A model generated the notes under the pieces. That model did not search any database and had not been told where the DNA came from. It worked only from the letters and a program-made list of their open reading frames with translations. From PZPK01 sp965230795 (GTDB lineage: Bacteria; Pseudomonadota; Gammaproteobacteria; Pseudomonadales; Oleiphilaceae), in contig OZ246020.1 in assembly GCA_965230795.1 (NCBI GenBank), positions 2,232,001-2,296,000 of the forward strand: DNA of 64,000 bases, given 5' to 3'. The translations under genes were made by a program, and so were the position numbers. Below, piece by piece: positions 36,564 through 45,393 of this stretch (the stretch's first letter is position 1; every line of letters begins with the position of its first letter).

Positions 36564-36944
36564 ATGAGCGATAAAGATTTTTCTAAGTTCTTTGACATCG
36601 ATGAGCGTAGGGAAGAAGCACGGCTCAATCTGGGAGCTGAAATATTTATTGAAGTGGAATCCCCAGAGCCGGGGCAATCCGGTTCCGGCAAGGTCATTCA
36701 GTGTGAAGCCGTTGATTTGTCAGCAAATGGCTTACAGGTATTGGTCGATACGCCGCTCAACAACGGAGCGATTCATACTTTGATTGTGGATATTGATCAG
36801 CGTGACGAAGTTTATCGATTGACCGCCGAAGTGCGTTGGGTTCGCCCTCATACAGACGGCTATCTGATTGGCTTGTTACTTTATGAGTCAGACGGGACGG
36901 AAATCATTGATTGGAAACTAAGCGTTGCCAGATTTCTGAATTAG
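36564..36944 (+). CDS. PilZ-domain protein (c-di-GMP receptor)
   Basis: The 126-residue protein has the two c-di-GMP binding elements: RREEAR (RxxxR, about residues 15-20) and DLSANG (DxSxxG, about residues 51-56). It is a single PilZ domain, so it probably acts on partners. It lies directly after the DUF1631 gene in the same operon. A diguanylate cyclase is at the end of the window. Confidence 0.88.
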   Translation: MSDKDFSKFFDIDERREEARLNLGAEIFIEVESPEPGQSGSGKVIQCEAVDLSANGLQVLVDTPLNNGAIHTLIVDIDQRDEVYRLTAEVRWVRPHTDGYLIGLLLYESDGTEIIDWKLSVARFLN

Positions 36945-36967
36945 CAGTGAGCACATTGACTGTTCGC

Positions 36968-36990
36968 GTGAAGCGGATAGGCCGCTTCAC
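36968..36990. terminator. Hairpin between convergent genes
   Basis: GTGAAGCGG, loop ATAGG, CCGCTTCAC: a perfect 9-bp stem between the PilZ gene and the leftward lipoprotein gene. T-runs are weak on both sides, so termination is likely but not certain. Confidence 0.5.
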
Positions 36991-36995
36991 TACAA

Positions 36996-38174
36996 TTATT
37001 CAAAGTCTTCCAGCTCTTCTGTTTCATTTTGTTCCGGTGCTTGTGGCGCACCAAAGAGAGATTCCTGATCCAGATTCTCAACCGCGTCCTGGATGGTAAA
37101 GGTACCGCCAGTTCCCAGCCCTTCGATACTTGGTAATGGATCATCGTTAAGGAATGCGACGACATCAGGAAGCGTGTTGGCTGGATTTTCTTCCATGGGA
37201 ATATGGCCCAGGAAAGGATATTTGACCAAAAGGCTGTCACTGATTTCCTCATTCCATCGCTCAGCATGCGCAGCATCACCCCAGGTATCGAGTTCCCCCC
37301 ACATAATCAGTGTCTTTTTGCCGATATCGTCAAAAGCAGTAAGAGTTCCATTGTCCATCAGATTGCGGACCATCTTCAGCATACGCACGTTGCTCTCATG
37401 CGCGCCATCACTTTGGGACAATCGTATATATCGTTCGAGGCTTGCCTGGGTAATGGCTTCGCGGTCACCGTAGAAATCATCGACGATAGTGCTGATCAGG
37501 GTAGAGGGCTGAACATACCTGGTAACGAGGTCAAGTCCCGGGGATGTGAGATAGTCCATAACCTCGGGTATGTCCTGTTGGAAACCCATTGGTGCTATCA
37601 GCACCAGCTTGTCAACGCGCTGGCTGTTTTTCAGCGCATAGCGACTGGCGAGATAGCCACCGTAAGAACTGCCTATCAGGGAAAATCGTCGCAGTTTCAA
37701 GTCATCGAAAAAGTAGCGCAGGGTGTACTCGATGTACTCTTCAGAAAGGTTTTCGGAGCAGGTGTCTTCAGGATCGCTGACGCAGTGGGGAGCACCTGTG
37801 AGACCGGAGCCGGGTAAATCGAGCGCAATCACCCGAAAATCCTGACTCAGGGTATCGATCCATTCTTCCCAGGTATGTAAGGAGGACATTTCGCCATGCA
37901 GCAAAACGATGACAGGGCCTTCCCCAACATCCCGATAGTGCAGCTTTAAACCGAAGTCGTTTTCAATCCACTGGGAATCAGGATAACGAAACTGATTGGA
38001 TACGTACCAGTCGGGAAGTTCCGATATGCCCAAAAAACTGCTCAGCGAGGTGGAGGACTTGGAGGCACCACTAATATTGGTGCAGGCTGAGACAAAGGCG
38101 AGTGAGAGTAAACAGATTATTGTCGCTTTGATTTGACGGATCACCACGCAGATTCCATGATCAGTTTTTTCCAT
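36996..38174 (-). CDS. Alpha/beta hydrolase lipoprotein
   Basis: A predicted lipoprotein (lipobox FVSAC after LLSLAF) of 392 residues with an alpha/beta hydrolase domain. The nucleophile elbow is SSYGG, an acid candidate is in WGELDTWGD, and the histidine is in LGHIPMEEN. A short acidic tail (NETEELEDFE) ends it. The start at 38174 has a poor ribosome site; a GTG inside is possible. Substrate unknown. It is followed leftwards by the PilZ gene on the other strand. Confidence 0.85.
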   Translation of the reverse strand: MEKTDHGICVVIRQIKATIICLLSLAFVSACTNISGASKSSTSLSSFLGISELPDWYVSNQFRYPDSQWIENDFGLKLHYRDVGEGPVIVLLHGEMSSLHTWEEWIDTLSQDFRVIALDLPGSGLTGAPHCVSDPEDTCSENLSEEYIEYTLRYFFDDLKLRRFSLIGSSYGGYLASRYALKNSQRVDKLVLIAPMGFQQDIPEVMDYLTSPGLDLVTRYVQPSTLISTIVDDFYGDREAITQASLERYIRLSQSDGAHESNVRMLKMVRNLMDNGTLTAFDDIGKKTLIMWGELDTWGDAAHAERWNEEISDSLLVKYPFLGHIPMEENPANTLPDVVAFLNDDPLPSIEGLGTGGTFTIQDAVENLDQESLFGAPQAPEQNETEELEDFE

Positions 38175-38317
38175 ACCACGTCACGCATGAGCCATTATGC
38201 ATGCCGACGGCTCATGTTGCCCAAAGGTCGCTAGCGTAGCGTGAGTGTGATTTACATTCAGTGACACAGTACCAGTTTGCAGCAGTGCTCCAGCCTAATT
38301 AGGGGCTTGAAAACGAA

Positions 38318-39106
38318 TCAGTCTTCAAGTGAAGCCATTGCGGTGGTATTGAATCCACCATCGACGTAAAGAATTTCACCGCTGATACCGCTGGCCAGAT
38401 CACTGCAAAGGAACGCCGCGGCATTGCCGACTTCATCAATGGTGACGTTTCTCCGCAATGGGGTCTGCTTTTCGTTGGCTGAAAGCATTTTACGAAAGCT
38501 TTTTATGCCGGATGCCGCAAGTGTTCGTATTGGGCCGGCGGATATGGCATTAACCCTTATGCCATCGGGCCCGAGGCTGCCGGCCATGTATCGGACATTA
38601 GCTTCAAGGCTGGCTTTGGCTAATCCCATAACATTGTAGTTGGGAAGCGTGCGCTGGGCACCCAGATAGGTCAGGGTGAGCAGTGCGCCATTGCGTCCTT
38701 GCATCAAGGGGCGTGCAGCCTTCGCCAGCGCAACAAAACTGTATGAGCTGATGTCGTGGGCAATCTGGAATCCTTCTCGAGTGGTGACATCAACGTAGTC
38801 ACCGTTAAGTTCATGAGCGGGAGCATAGCCAACAGAATGCACCACGATATCGATGCCGTCCCAGTGCTTTGCAATCTCGCTAAATACCTTTTCGATTTCC
38901 TCGTCATTGCTGACATCACAGGGCAATATCAACTCACTATTCCACTGCGTGCCAAAGTCCTCAACGCGTTTTTTTAGCTTTTCGTTTTGGTAGGTGAGGG
39001 CTATCTCGGCGCCCTCTCGATGGAATGCATTGGCAATTCCTGTTGCAATGGAGAGCTTGCTCGCGATACCTACAATCAAGACTTTCTTGCCTGCCAGAAA
39101 TCCCAT
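38318..39106 (-). CDS. fabI: Enoyl-ACP reductase FabI (NADH)
   Basis: Last step of each fatty acid elongation cycle. The 262 residues have the SDR-like N-terminus GKKVLIVGIASKLSIATGIA and the catalytic Tyr/Lys segment (LTYLGAQRTLPNYNVMGLAKAS). It is the target of triclosan-type inhibitors in general. In Pseudomonas fabI also lies beside a peptide ABC transporter, as here. Confidence 0.96.
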   Translation of the reverse strand: MGFLAGKKVLIVGIASKLSIATGIANAFHREGAEIALTYQNEKLKKRVEDFGTQWNSELILPCDVSNDEEIEKVFSEIAKHWDGIDIVVHSVGYAPAHELNGDYVDVTTREGFQIAHDISSYSFVALAKAARPLMQGRNGALLTLTYLGAQRTLPNYNVMGLAKASLEANVRYMAGSLGPDGIRVNAISAGPIRTLAASGIKSFRKMLSANEKQTPLRRNVTIDEVGNAAAFLCSDLASGISGEILYVDGGFNTTAMASLED

Positions 39107-39165
39107 AATTCATTCCTTCCAATCGTGATGTTTAGTCCAAAAGTGTACACGCTTGACGGCAACAG

Positions 39166-40770
39166 TCAGGAATAAAAATAGGCCGCCGACAATAAATTTT
39201 TCGTGTATTCCTGTTGCGGCGATTCGAAGATCGCCTCACAGCTGTTCTGCTCAATAACATCGCCGTGTTTCATGACCATGACACGATGACTCATCGCGCG
39301 AACGACGGCCAGATCATGGCTGATAAACAAATAAGCGAGACGATATTTTTGTTGCAGTTTTCTCAGCAAATCAACCACCTGAATCTGTACGGTTCGATCC
39401 AGTGCGGAAGTGGGCTCATCAAGTATCAATACCTTGGGACGCAGAACAAGGGCTCGGGCGATGGCGATACGCTGACGTTGGCCGCCCGAAAACTCATGGG
39501 GATAGCGATGCCGCGTTTCCGGGTCCAGTTCAACTTCCTTGAGCACATCAATAATGAGCTGCTCGCGTTCTTCACTGCTGCCGATATTGTGGATTGTGAG
39601 CCCTTCTTCGATGATCTGATAGACAGACATGCGAGGACTCAGACTTCCATAAGGATCCTGGAATACGATTTGTATTTCCCTGCGCAAGGGGCGAAACGCT
39701 TTTTGATCCATCTCATGGACCGCTTTATCGTCAAAGAATATCTTTCCCTGACTCTGCAAAAGTTTGATCAGTGATAAACCAAAAGTGGTTTTTCCACTAC
39801 CACTCTCTCCGACAATGCCCAGGGTTTCCCCCTGTTTGAGCTCGATGGAGATATCTGTGGCGGCCTTGATGTAACGGGTCGCTTTTCCCCAAAAATTTTT
39901 GGCTGCAGGAAACCAGATTCTGACGTCACGGGTTTTAAGAATTGTTTCGGCGTCACTTTGCAGGGGCGCCGGACGCCCGCCGGGTTCAGCCGCCAGCAGT
40001 TCACGGGTATATGCATGCTGGGGTTGTTCGAATACCTGCTTGCAGGGACCTTGCTCAAGAACACAGCCGCGATGCATGACCACTACCTCATCTGCGTAGT
40101 GTTTGACAACATTCAGATCGTGAGAGATCAGTATTACTGCCATGCCCAGTCGGGCCTGAAGTGATTTAAGCAGTTCCAGTACCTGCTTCTGAACGGTGAC
40201 GTCAAGTGCGGTCGTGGGCTCATCGGCGATGAGAATATCAGGCTCATTGGCAAGAGCCATGGCGATCATTACGCGCTGCTTCTGGCCACCTGACAATTCA
40301 TGGGGATAAGCGTCCAGGCGGGTTTCCGCATCAGGAATACCCACCAGCTCTAGCAGTTCCAGTGTGCGTGCTCTGGCTTCACCGGTATTCATACCGCGAT
40401 GCAACAACAGCGTTTCACCGATCTGCTTTTCAATGGTATGCAGGGGATTCAGTGAGGTCATCGGTTCCTGAAAGATCATACCGATCTGATTTCCCCGAAT
40501 TCGCCGGAGTTGACTATCAGAGGCTTTTAACAGATCCAGACCGTCGTAGAAAATGGTGCCACTTGGGTGTGTCGCCTTACCCTCAGGCAGTAGTCGCATG
40601 ATTGACTGGGCTGTGACCGATTTGCCTGAACCACTTTCACCCACGATGGCGAGCGTATGGCCTTTTTGCAAATCAAAGCTGACCTGTTTGACGGCTTCCA
40701 CCGTTTGCTGGTTCTGATGAAAATGTACCGAAAGGTCCTTAACGCTCAGTAAAGCTTGCGAGGTCGTCAT
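39166..40770 (-). CDS. yejF: Peptide ABC transporter ATP-binding protein, YejF type
   Basis: Two fused ATPase halves: Walker A motifs GESGSGKS and GESGSGKT, and signature motifs LSGGQKQR and FSGGQRQR. The 534 residues fit YejF. It energises uptake of peptides with the two permeases. The genes run yejA, yejB, yejE, yejF, fabI leftwards. Confidence 0.93.
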   Translation of the reverse strand: MTTSQALLSVKDLSVHFHQNQQTVEAVKQVSFDLQKGHTLAIVGESGSGKSVTAQSIMRLLPEGKATHPSGTIFYDGLDLLKASDSQLRRIRGNQIGMIFQEPMTSLNPLHTIEKQIGETLLLHRGMNTGEARARTLELLELVGIPDAETRLDAYPHELSGGQKQRVMIAMALANEPDILIADEPTTALDVTVQKQVLELLKSLQARLGMAVILISHDLNVVKHYADEVVVMHRGCVLEQGPCKQVFEQPQHAYTRELLAAEPGGRPAPLQSDAETILKTRDVRIWFPAAKNFWGKATRYIKAATDISIELKQGETLGIVGESGSGKTTFGLSLIKLLQSQGKIFFDDKAVHEMDQKAFRPLRREIQIVFQDPYGSLSPRMSVYQIIEEGLTIHNIGSSEEREQLIIDVLKEVELDPETRHRYPHEFSGGQRQRIAIARALVLRPKVLILDEPTSALDRTVQIQVVDLLRKLQQKYRLAYLFISHDLAVVRAMSHRVMVMKHGDVIEQNSCEAIFESPQQEYTKNLLSAAYFYS

Positions 40771-40772
40771 GC

Positions 40773-41810
40773 TTACATCTTCCTTGGATCAAAGGCGTCG
40801 CGAACCGCTTCGCCGATAAATACGAGTAGCGACAACATAAGGGCCAGAACAATAAACGCAGAGAGACCAAGCCATGGTGCGTGCAGGTTGGTTTTGCCTT
40901 GTGCAATGAGCTCGCCGAGTGAAGGAGAGCCCGGCGGCAGACCAAAGCCGAGAAAGTCCAGAGAGGTCAGTGTCGTGATTGATCCGGTCAGAATAAAGGG
41001 CATAAAAGTGAGAGTGGCTACCATGGCGTTGGGTAACATGTGACGAAACATGATTCCCCCATTGCTTAGGCCCAGCGCACGGGCTGCTCTGACGTATTCC
41101 AGGTTACGCGCTCTCAAAAACTCCGCGCGGACCACATCAACCAGCCCCATCCAGCTAAATAGCAGCATGATGCCAAGTAACCACCAGAAATTGGGCGTGA
41201 TAAAACTGGTCATGATGATTAACAGGAACAGAACCGGTAGTCCTGACCAGATTTCGATAAAACGCTGGCCCAACAGGTCGATCTTGCCACCGTAAAAGCC
41301 TTGTATCGCGCCGACAATGACGCCCACCACCGAGCTGAACAGGGTGAGAGCTAGACCAAAGAGTACCGATATGCGAAAACCGTAGATTAGTCGTGCGACC
41401 ACATCGCGGGCCTGATCATCGGTACCCAGCCAGTTTTCGCCGGAGGGAGGGGCGGGGGCCGGAACGCTAAGTTGATAATTGATGGTGTGATAGCTGTAGC
41501 GAATTGGCGGCCATAACATCCAGCCTTTTTCATTAATCAGCTCAGCAACAAACTCATCCCGATAATCGGCTTCGGTTTCGAAGTCACCGCCAAACGCAGT
41601 TTCAGGATAGACATTGAAGATGGGTAGATAGATTTCATTGTCATAGTAAACAACCGCCGGTTTATCGTTGGCGACAAATTCGGCAAACAGCGTAAACAAA
41701 AACAAAAATGTGAAAATCAGCAGGGAATAAAAGCCGCGGCGATTTGCCCGAAAATTTTGCCATCGGCGCTGATTCAGTGGTGACCAGCTAGAAGGTGTCA
41801 GAATGTGCAT
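40773..41810 (-). CDS. yejE: Peptide ABC transporter permease, YejE type
   Basis: Inner-membrane permease with an N-terminal helix (GFYSLLIFTFLFLFTLFAEFV), a long periplasmic loop, then the BPD permease core. The EAA-type loop is ARNLEYVRAARALGLSNGGIMFRHMLPN. Length 345. It overlaps yejB by one base. Confidence 0.93.
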   Translation of the reverse strand: MHILTPSSWSPLNQRRWQNFRANRRGFYSLLIFTFLFLFTLFAEFVANDKPAVVYYDNEIYLPIFNVYPETAFGGDFETEADYRDEFVAELINEKGWMLWPPIRYSYHTINYQLSVPAPAPPSGENWLGTDDQARDVVARLIYGFRISVLFGLALTLFSSVVGVIVGAIQGFYGGKIDLLGQRFIEIWSGLPVLFLLIIMTSFITPNFWWLLGIMLLFSWMGLVDVVRAEFLRARNLEYVRAARALGLSNGGIMFRHMLPNAMVATLTFMPFILTGSITTLTSLDFLGFGLPPGSPSLGELIAQGKTNLHAPWLGLSAFIVLALMLSLLVFIGEAVRDAFDPRKM

Positions 41811-42907
41811 CAGTGCTCCCGGCTCGCAAAATCAATACGAGGGTCGATCGCCACATAGGTCAGATCACTGATTAGTTTCAGGATAAGTCCTAACAAGGTA
41901 AACACGTACAGGGTGCCAAACATGACGGGATAGTCGCGATTGAGTACTGCTTCGAATCCTAACAGGCCAAGGCCGTCTAGAGAGAAGATGACTTCTATAA
42001 GCATGGCACCAGTAAAGAATATCCCGATAAGCGCGGCGGGCATGCCTGCGATTACGATCAGCATGGCATTGCGAAAGACATGACCGTAGAGGATTCGATT
42101 TTCGGTCAGCCCTTTGGCTTTGGCGGTCATCACGTATTGCTTGTTGATCTCGTCCATAAACGAGTTCTTGGTGAGCATGGTGAGGGTGGCAAACCCGCCG
42201 ATGACGATGGCGGTGACAGGTAACACCAGGTGCCAGGCGTAATCCAGAAGTTGCTCGCCGAAGGACATGTCTTCAAAGCCGGGTGAGGTCAGGCCTCGAA
42301 GAGGGAACCAGTCAAAATAGGTACCGCCGGCGAACAGGACGATTAGTAAAACGCCGAACAGGAATCCCGGAATGGCATAACCAACGATAATGACGCTACT
42401 GGTCCAAAGATCGAAGCGCGTACCATCGCGTATGGCTTTTTTGATCCCCAGGGGAATCGATACCAGGTAAATAATGAGGGTGGACCATAAACCCAGGGAG
42501 ATGGAAACCGGCATTTTCTCCAGCACCAGCTCCGTCACGCTTTTATCTCGAAAGAAACTCTCCCCAAAGTCGAAGACCGCGTAATTGCGTATCATCTGCA
42601 AAAATCGTTCGTGGGCTGGTTTGTCAAAGCCATATAGCTTCTCTATACGCGTGACCAGTTCAGGATCCAGCCCTTGTGCGCCCCGATATTTGGAATCGGA
42701 GGATCCTGATGATGCAGTGTTGCCGGACGCCATTTCGCCACCTCCGCCTAGACGCGCCTGAACATCTGAATCCATCCCTTGAATCTGAGCGAGCATGCGC
42801 TCAACAGGCCCACCGGGTGCGGCCTGCACAATGACAAAGTTTAACAGCATGATGCCGAGCAAGGTCGGTATCATGAGTAGCAATCTGCGGAGTATATAGG
42901 CGCTCAT
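41810..42907 (-). CDS. yejB: Peptide ABC transporter permease, YejB type
   Basis: The ATG at 42907 (MSAYILRRLLLMIPTLLG) overlaps the yejA stop and is preferred to the upstream in-frame codon. The protein is 365 residues. A helix at the N-terminus, the conserved loop KAKGLTENRILYGHVFRNAML, and a glycine/serine-rich insertion (RLGGGGEMASGNTASSGSSDS) are visible. Confidence 0.93.
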   Translation of the reverse strand: MSAYILRRLLLMIPTLLGIMLLNFVIVQAAPGGPVERMLAQIQGMDSDVQARLGGGGEMASGNTASSGSSDSKYRGAQGLDPELVTRIEKLYGFDKPAHERFLQMIRNYAVFDFGESFFRDKSVTELVLEKMPVSISLGLWSTLIIYLVSIPLGIKKAIRDGTRFDLWTSSVIIVGYAIPGFLFGVLLIVLFAGGTYFDWFPLRGLTSPGFEDMSFGEQLLDYAWHLVLPVTAIVIGGFATLTMLTKNSFMDEINKQYVMTAKAKGLTENRILYGHVFRNAMLIVIAGMPAALIGIFFTGAMLIEVIFSLDGLGLLGFEAVLNRDYPVMFGTLYVFTLLGLILKLISDLTYVAIDPRIDFASREH

Positions 42908-44730
42908 TAAGGCTTGGCTTGCGCGTCGGCTTTCATCCACCAGCTATCAATGCTGACGCCCGAATCCGGAGTGTTTTCCGGGCGTTCAAGCTTGTTGCTG
43001 TAGGCGATGCGATCGACCGGGTTGTACCAGTTGGGTATGACATAGTGCCCCCATAGGAGCACACGGTCCAGGGCTCGGGTGCGATTTACCAATGACACCC
43101 GGTCCGGTGCGCTGATTACCTGATCAATCAGTGCATCGACAACAGGGTCATCTATACCAGGAAGGTTCCTACTGCCCTTGATTTCTTTCTTACCGGAGTG
43201 CCAATAATCCCTTTGTTCGTTGCCAGGAGAATTGCTTTGGCTAAAGGTAGTTACGACCATATCGAATTCGAAATCACGTAACCTGTTGAAATATTGGGCG
43301 GTGTCTACGAATCGAATGGAAGCTTTAACCCCCATTTTTTCAAGATTCTTGATATATGGGAGAATGATTCGCTCAAAATCTTTCTGCGCAATGAGGATTT
43401 CGAAAGAAAGTTGTTTGCCCGTTTGGCTGTTTGTAAGGACGTTGTCTTGTATGCTCCAGCCCGCGTTTTTAAGAATCTTCATCCCCTCTCTCAAGTTTTT
43501 TCTAATACTGTTGGGTTCTTCTGTAGTGGGAACTTTATATTCTCGGTTAAATAATTCTGCTGGGAGTTGGTTTTTGAATGGACTTAGAATTTGTAATTCT
43601 GCTTTTGAAGGTAGACCCGAGGATGCTAGCTCTGAATTTTCGAAGAAACTCGAGGTTCTTTGGTATTGACCGTTAAAGAGGTTCTGATTGGTCCATTCGA
43701 AATCAAAAGCATAGGCCAGGGCTTGCCTGACTCGTCGGTCCTTGAATACATCGCGGCGGGTATTCATGACAAAGGCCTGCATGCCCGATGGACGGTTATG
43801 CTCAATTTCTTTCTTGATCAGCTCACCACTGTCAAACTTTTTACCCTCGTATGAGTTTGCCCAGTTTCGGGCTGTACGTTCAACACGAAAATCATATTCT
43901 CCGGCCTTGAAGGCTTCCAGCGCAATCGTGTTGTCCTTGTAGTATTCGACAACAATTTTATCGAAATTATAGCGGCCGCGGTTGACGCCCAGGTCCTTTG
44001 CCCAATAGTTTTTATCCCGGACATAGGTAATGGAGCGACCGGGCTCGAAAGACTCAATTTTGTAGGGTCCACTGCCAACAGGAACATCCAGACTGGCATC
44101 GCCAAAACCTTTTTCTTCCCAATAATGTTTGGCCAGAACTGGCATCTGACCGAGGATTAGCGGCAACTCCTTGTTTTGGTCAGTGGAAAATTCAAACTTT
44201 ATGGTATGGGAGTCGATGATGCTTACCTTGCTGACATCACCATAATACGCCGCATAAAATGGCGTTGCGCGTTCGTGGGTAGTCAAGGTGTCGAAACTGA
44301 ACTTTATATCCTCTGCCGTAATCGCTTTGCCGTCACTAAAACGCGCTTTGGGATTCAGGTAAAAGGTAACCCAGGAACGGTCCTTTGGCATTTCGATTTT
44401 TTCCGCAATTAATCCGTACTTGGTGAAGGCTTCGTCTTCCGCACTAATAGCCAGTGTTTCATAAACGTAAGAAAGTTTAGCCGCCGAAGTCCCTTTTACT
44501 ATAAAAGGATTAAAACTATCGAAATTATCACCGATGACTCCCAGTTTTAGAGTCCCTCCTTTGGGGGCATCCGGGTTGGCATATTCGAAATGGCTGAAAC
44601 CTTCAGGGTATTTAGGTGTCCCATGCATGGCGACACCGTGTTGCGCCTGGGCATGCAGTGTCAGCGGGAAGATCAGAAACAGAGATAAAAGACGGAGAGC
44701 AAGCGAAATAGCAGAGTGGTGTTTGCGCAT
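42907..44730 (-). CDS. yejA: Peptide ABC transporter substrate-binding protein, YejA type
   Basis: Periplasmic binding protein of the SBP family 5. The start at 44730 (MRKHHSAISLALRLLSLFL) gives a signal peptide ending at HAQAQHG; the frame is open from 44778. The 607 residues include GTLKLGVIGDNFDSFNPF and PKDRSWVTFYLNPKARFSDG. In E. coli the YejABEF system takes up peptides such as microcin C. Confidence 0.92.
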   Translation of the reverse strand: MRKHHSAISLALRLLSLFLIFPLTLHAQAQHGVAMHGTPKYPEGFSHFEYANPDAPKGGTLKLGVIGDNFDSFNPFIVKGTSAAKLSYVYETLAISAEDEAFTKYGLIAEKIEMPKDRSWVTFYLNPKARFSDGKAITAEDIKFSFDTLTTHERATPFYAAYYGDVSKVSIIDSHTIKFEFSTDQNKELPLILGQMPVLAKHYWEEKGFGDASLDVPVGSGPYKIESFEPGRSITYVRDKNYWAKDLGVNRGRYNFDKIVVEYYKDNTIALEAFKAGEYDFRVERTARNWANSYEGKKFDSGELIKKEIEHNRPSGMQAFVMNTRRDVFKDRRVRQALAYAFDFEWTNQNLFNGQYQRTSSFFENSELASSGLPSKAELQILSPFKNQLPAELFNREYKVPTTEEPNSIRKNLREGMKILKNAGWSIQDNVLTNSQTGKQLSFEILIAQKDFERIILPYIKNLEKMGVKASIRFVDTAQYFNRLRDFEFDMVVTTFSQSNSPGNEQRDYWHSGKKEIKGSRNLPGIDDPVVDALIDQVISAPDRVSLVNRTRALDRVLLWGHYVIPNWYNPVDRIAYSNKLERPENTPDSGVSIDSWWMKADAQAKP

Positions 44731-44980
44731 AAATTTTATTTTTTCTAATGAATTCAAGGCAAAAGATGCTAAAGGCAAATCCAGACCAGGTCTAGGCGTT
44801 TGACAAAATTTATCAGGAAACTAACAGGACTGTCACATACTCCGGGACATTCAAATATTTTCGAGGTTTCGGCTATTTGAGCTTGTTCATAACTAGGGGG
44901 CGGCAATGGTATTAAAAATGGTATCGACAAAAAGGATTTGCTAACGCGCCTGACTGCTTAGATGGCTGGCTTTGCAGATC

Positions 44981-45166
44981 TCAGGTGTACTGTCTTTTTT
45001 CCTCGCCGCACCGAGCGCAGCGCATGACGGTGACCAGCTTGCCCTCCTTAACGTCAAACTTGGAAGCCGTGACCACCTCCCATTTGTGAAAGCCATGCTT
45101 GCAAAGGGATTTGCCTTTGTGTTTTTCTTTCAGGGTTTTTCGTTTGAACGGGACTACATCACCCAT
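44981..45166 (-). CDS. Small zinc-ribbon-like protein, 61 residues
   Basis: The ATG at 45166 has AAGAAG upstream; the frame continues further. A basic N-terminus (MGDVVPFKRKTLKEKHKGKS) is followed by CKHGFHKWEVV and CARCGEEK: four potential metal ligands in a CxxxxH, CxxC layout. A nucleic-acid-binding or metal-binding role is possible; function is unknown. It is alone in a stretch before the TonB-like genes. Confidence 0.6.
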   Translation of the reverse strand: MGDVVPFKRKTLKEKHKGKSLCKHGFHKWEVVTASKFDVKEGKLVTVMRCARCGEEKRQYT

Positions 45167-45393
45167 AATGCGCTTCTTTATACTGTTGAACGTAGTTGTA
45201 AACGTATCGAAGAAACTTGTTAACAGTTCCAACGAACGACCTATCTGCCAGCTCTCGCCAGGTCAATCCGGGGTTGGCCAAAGACTCGCAGCGGACGCGT
45301 TTATGATATGGATACTACCATGATTTTTCTAAACCGTGACCAGAGCCGGATGCGCTGCCCTCGCGATAATAAAACTCTGTACAGAAAGAAGTA

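Noticed and set aside
37203..37817. 204-residue plus-strand frame inside the lipoprotein hydrolase
   Set aside because: Antisense to a gene with catalytic motifs; no ribosome site.
38186..38216. Terminator between fabI and the lipoprotein hydrolase (CATGAGCC/GGCTCATG)
   Set aside because: An 8-bp stem exists but the loop is 15 bases and no T-run follows on either strand.
39214..39774. 186-residue plus-strand frame inside yejF
   Set aside because: Antisense to conserved ABC motifs.
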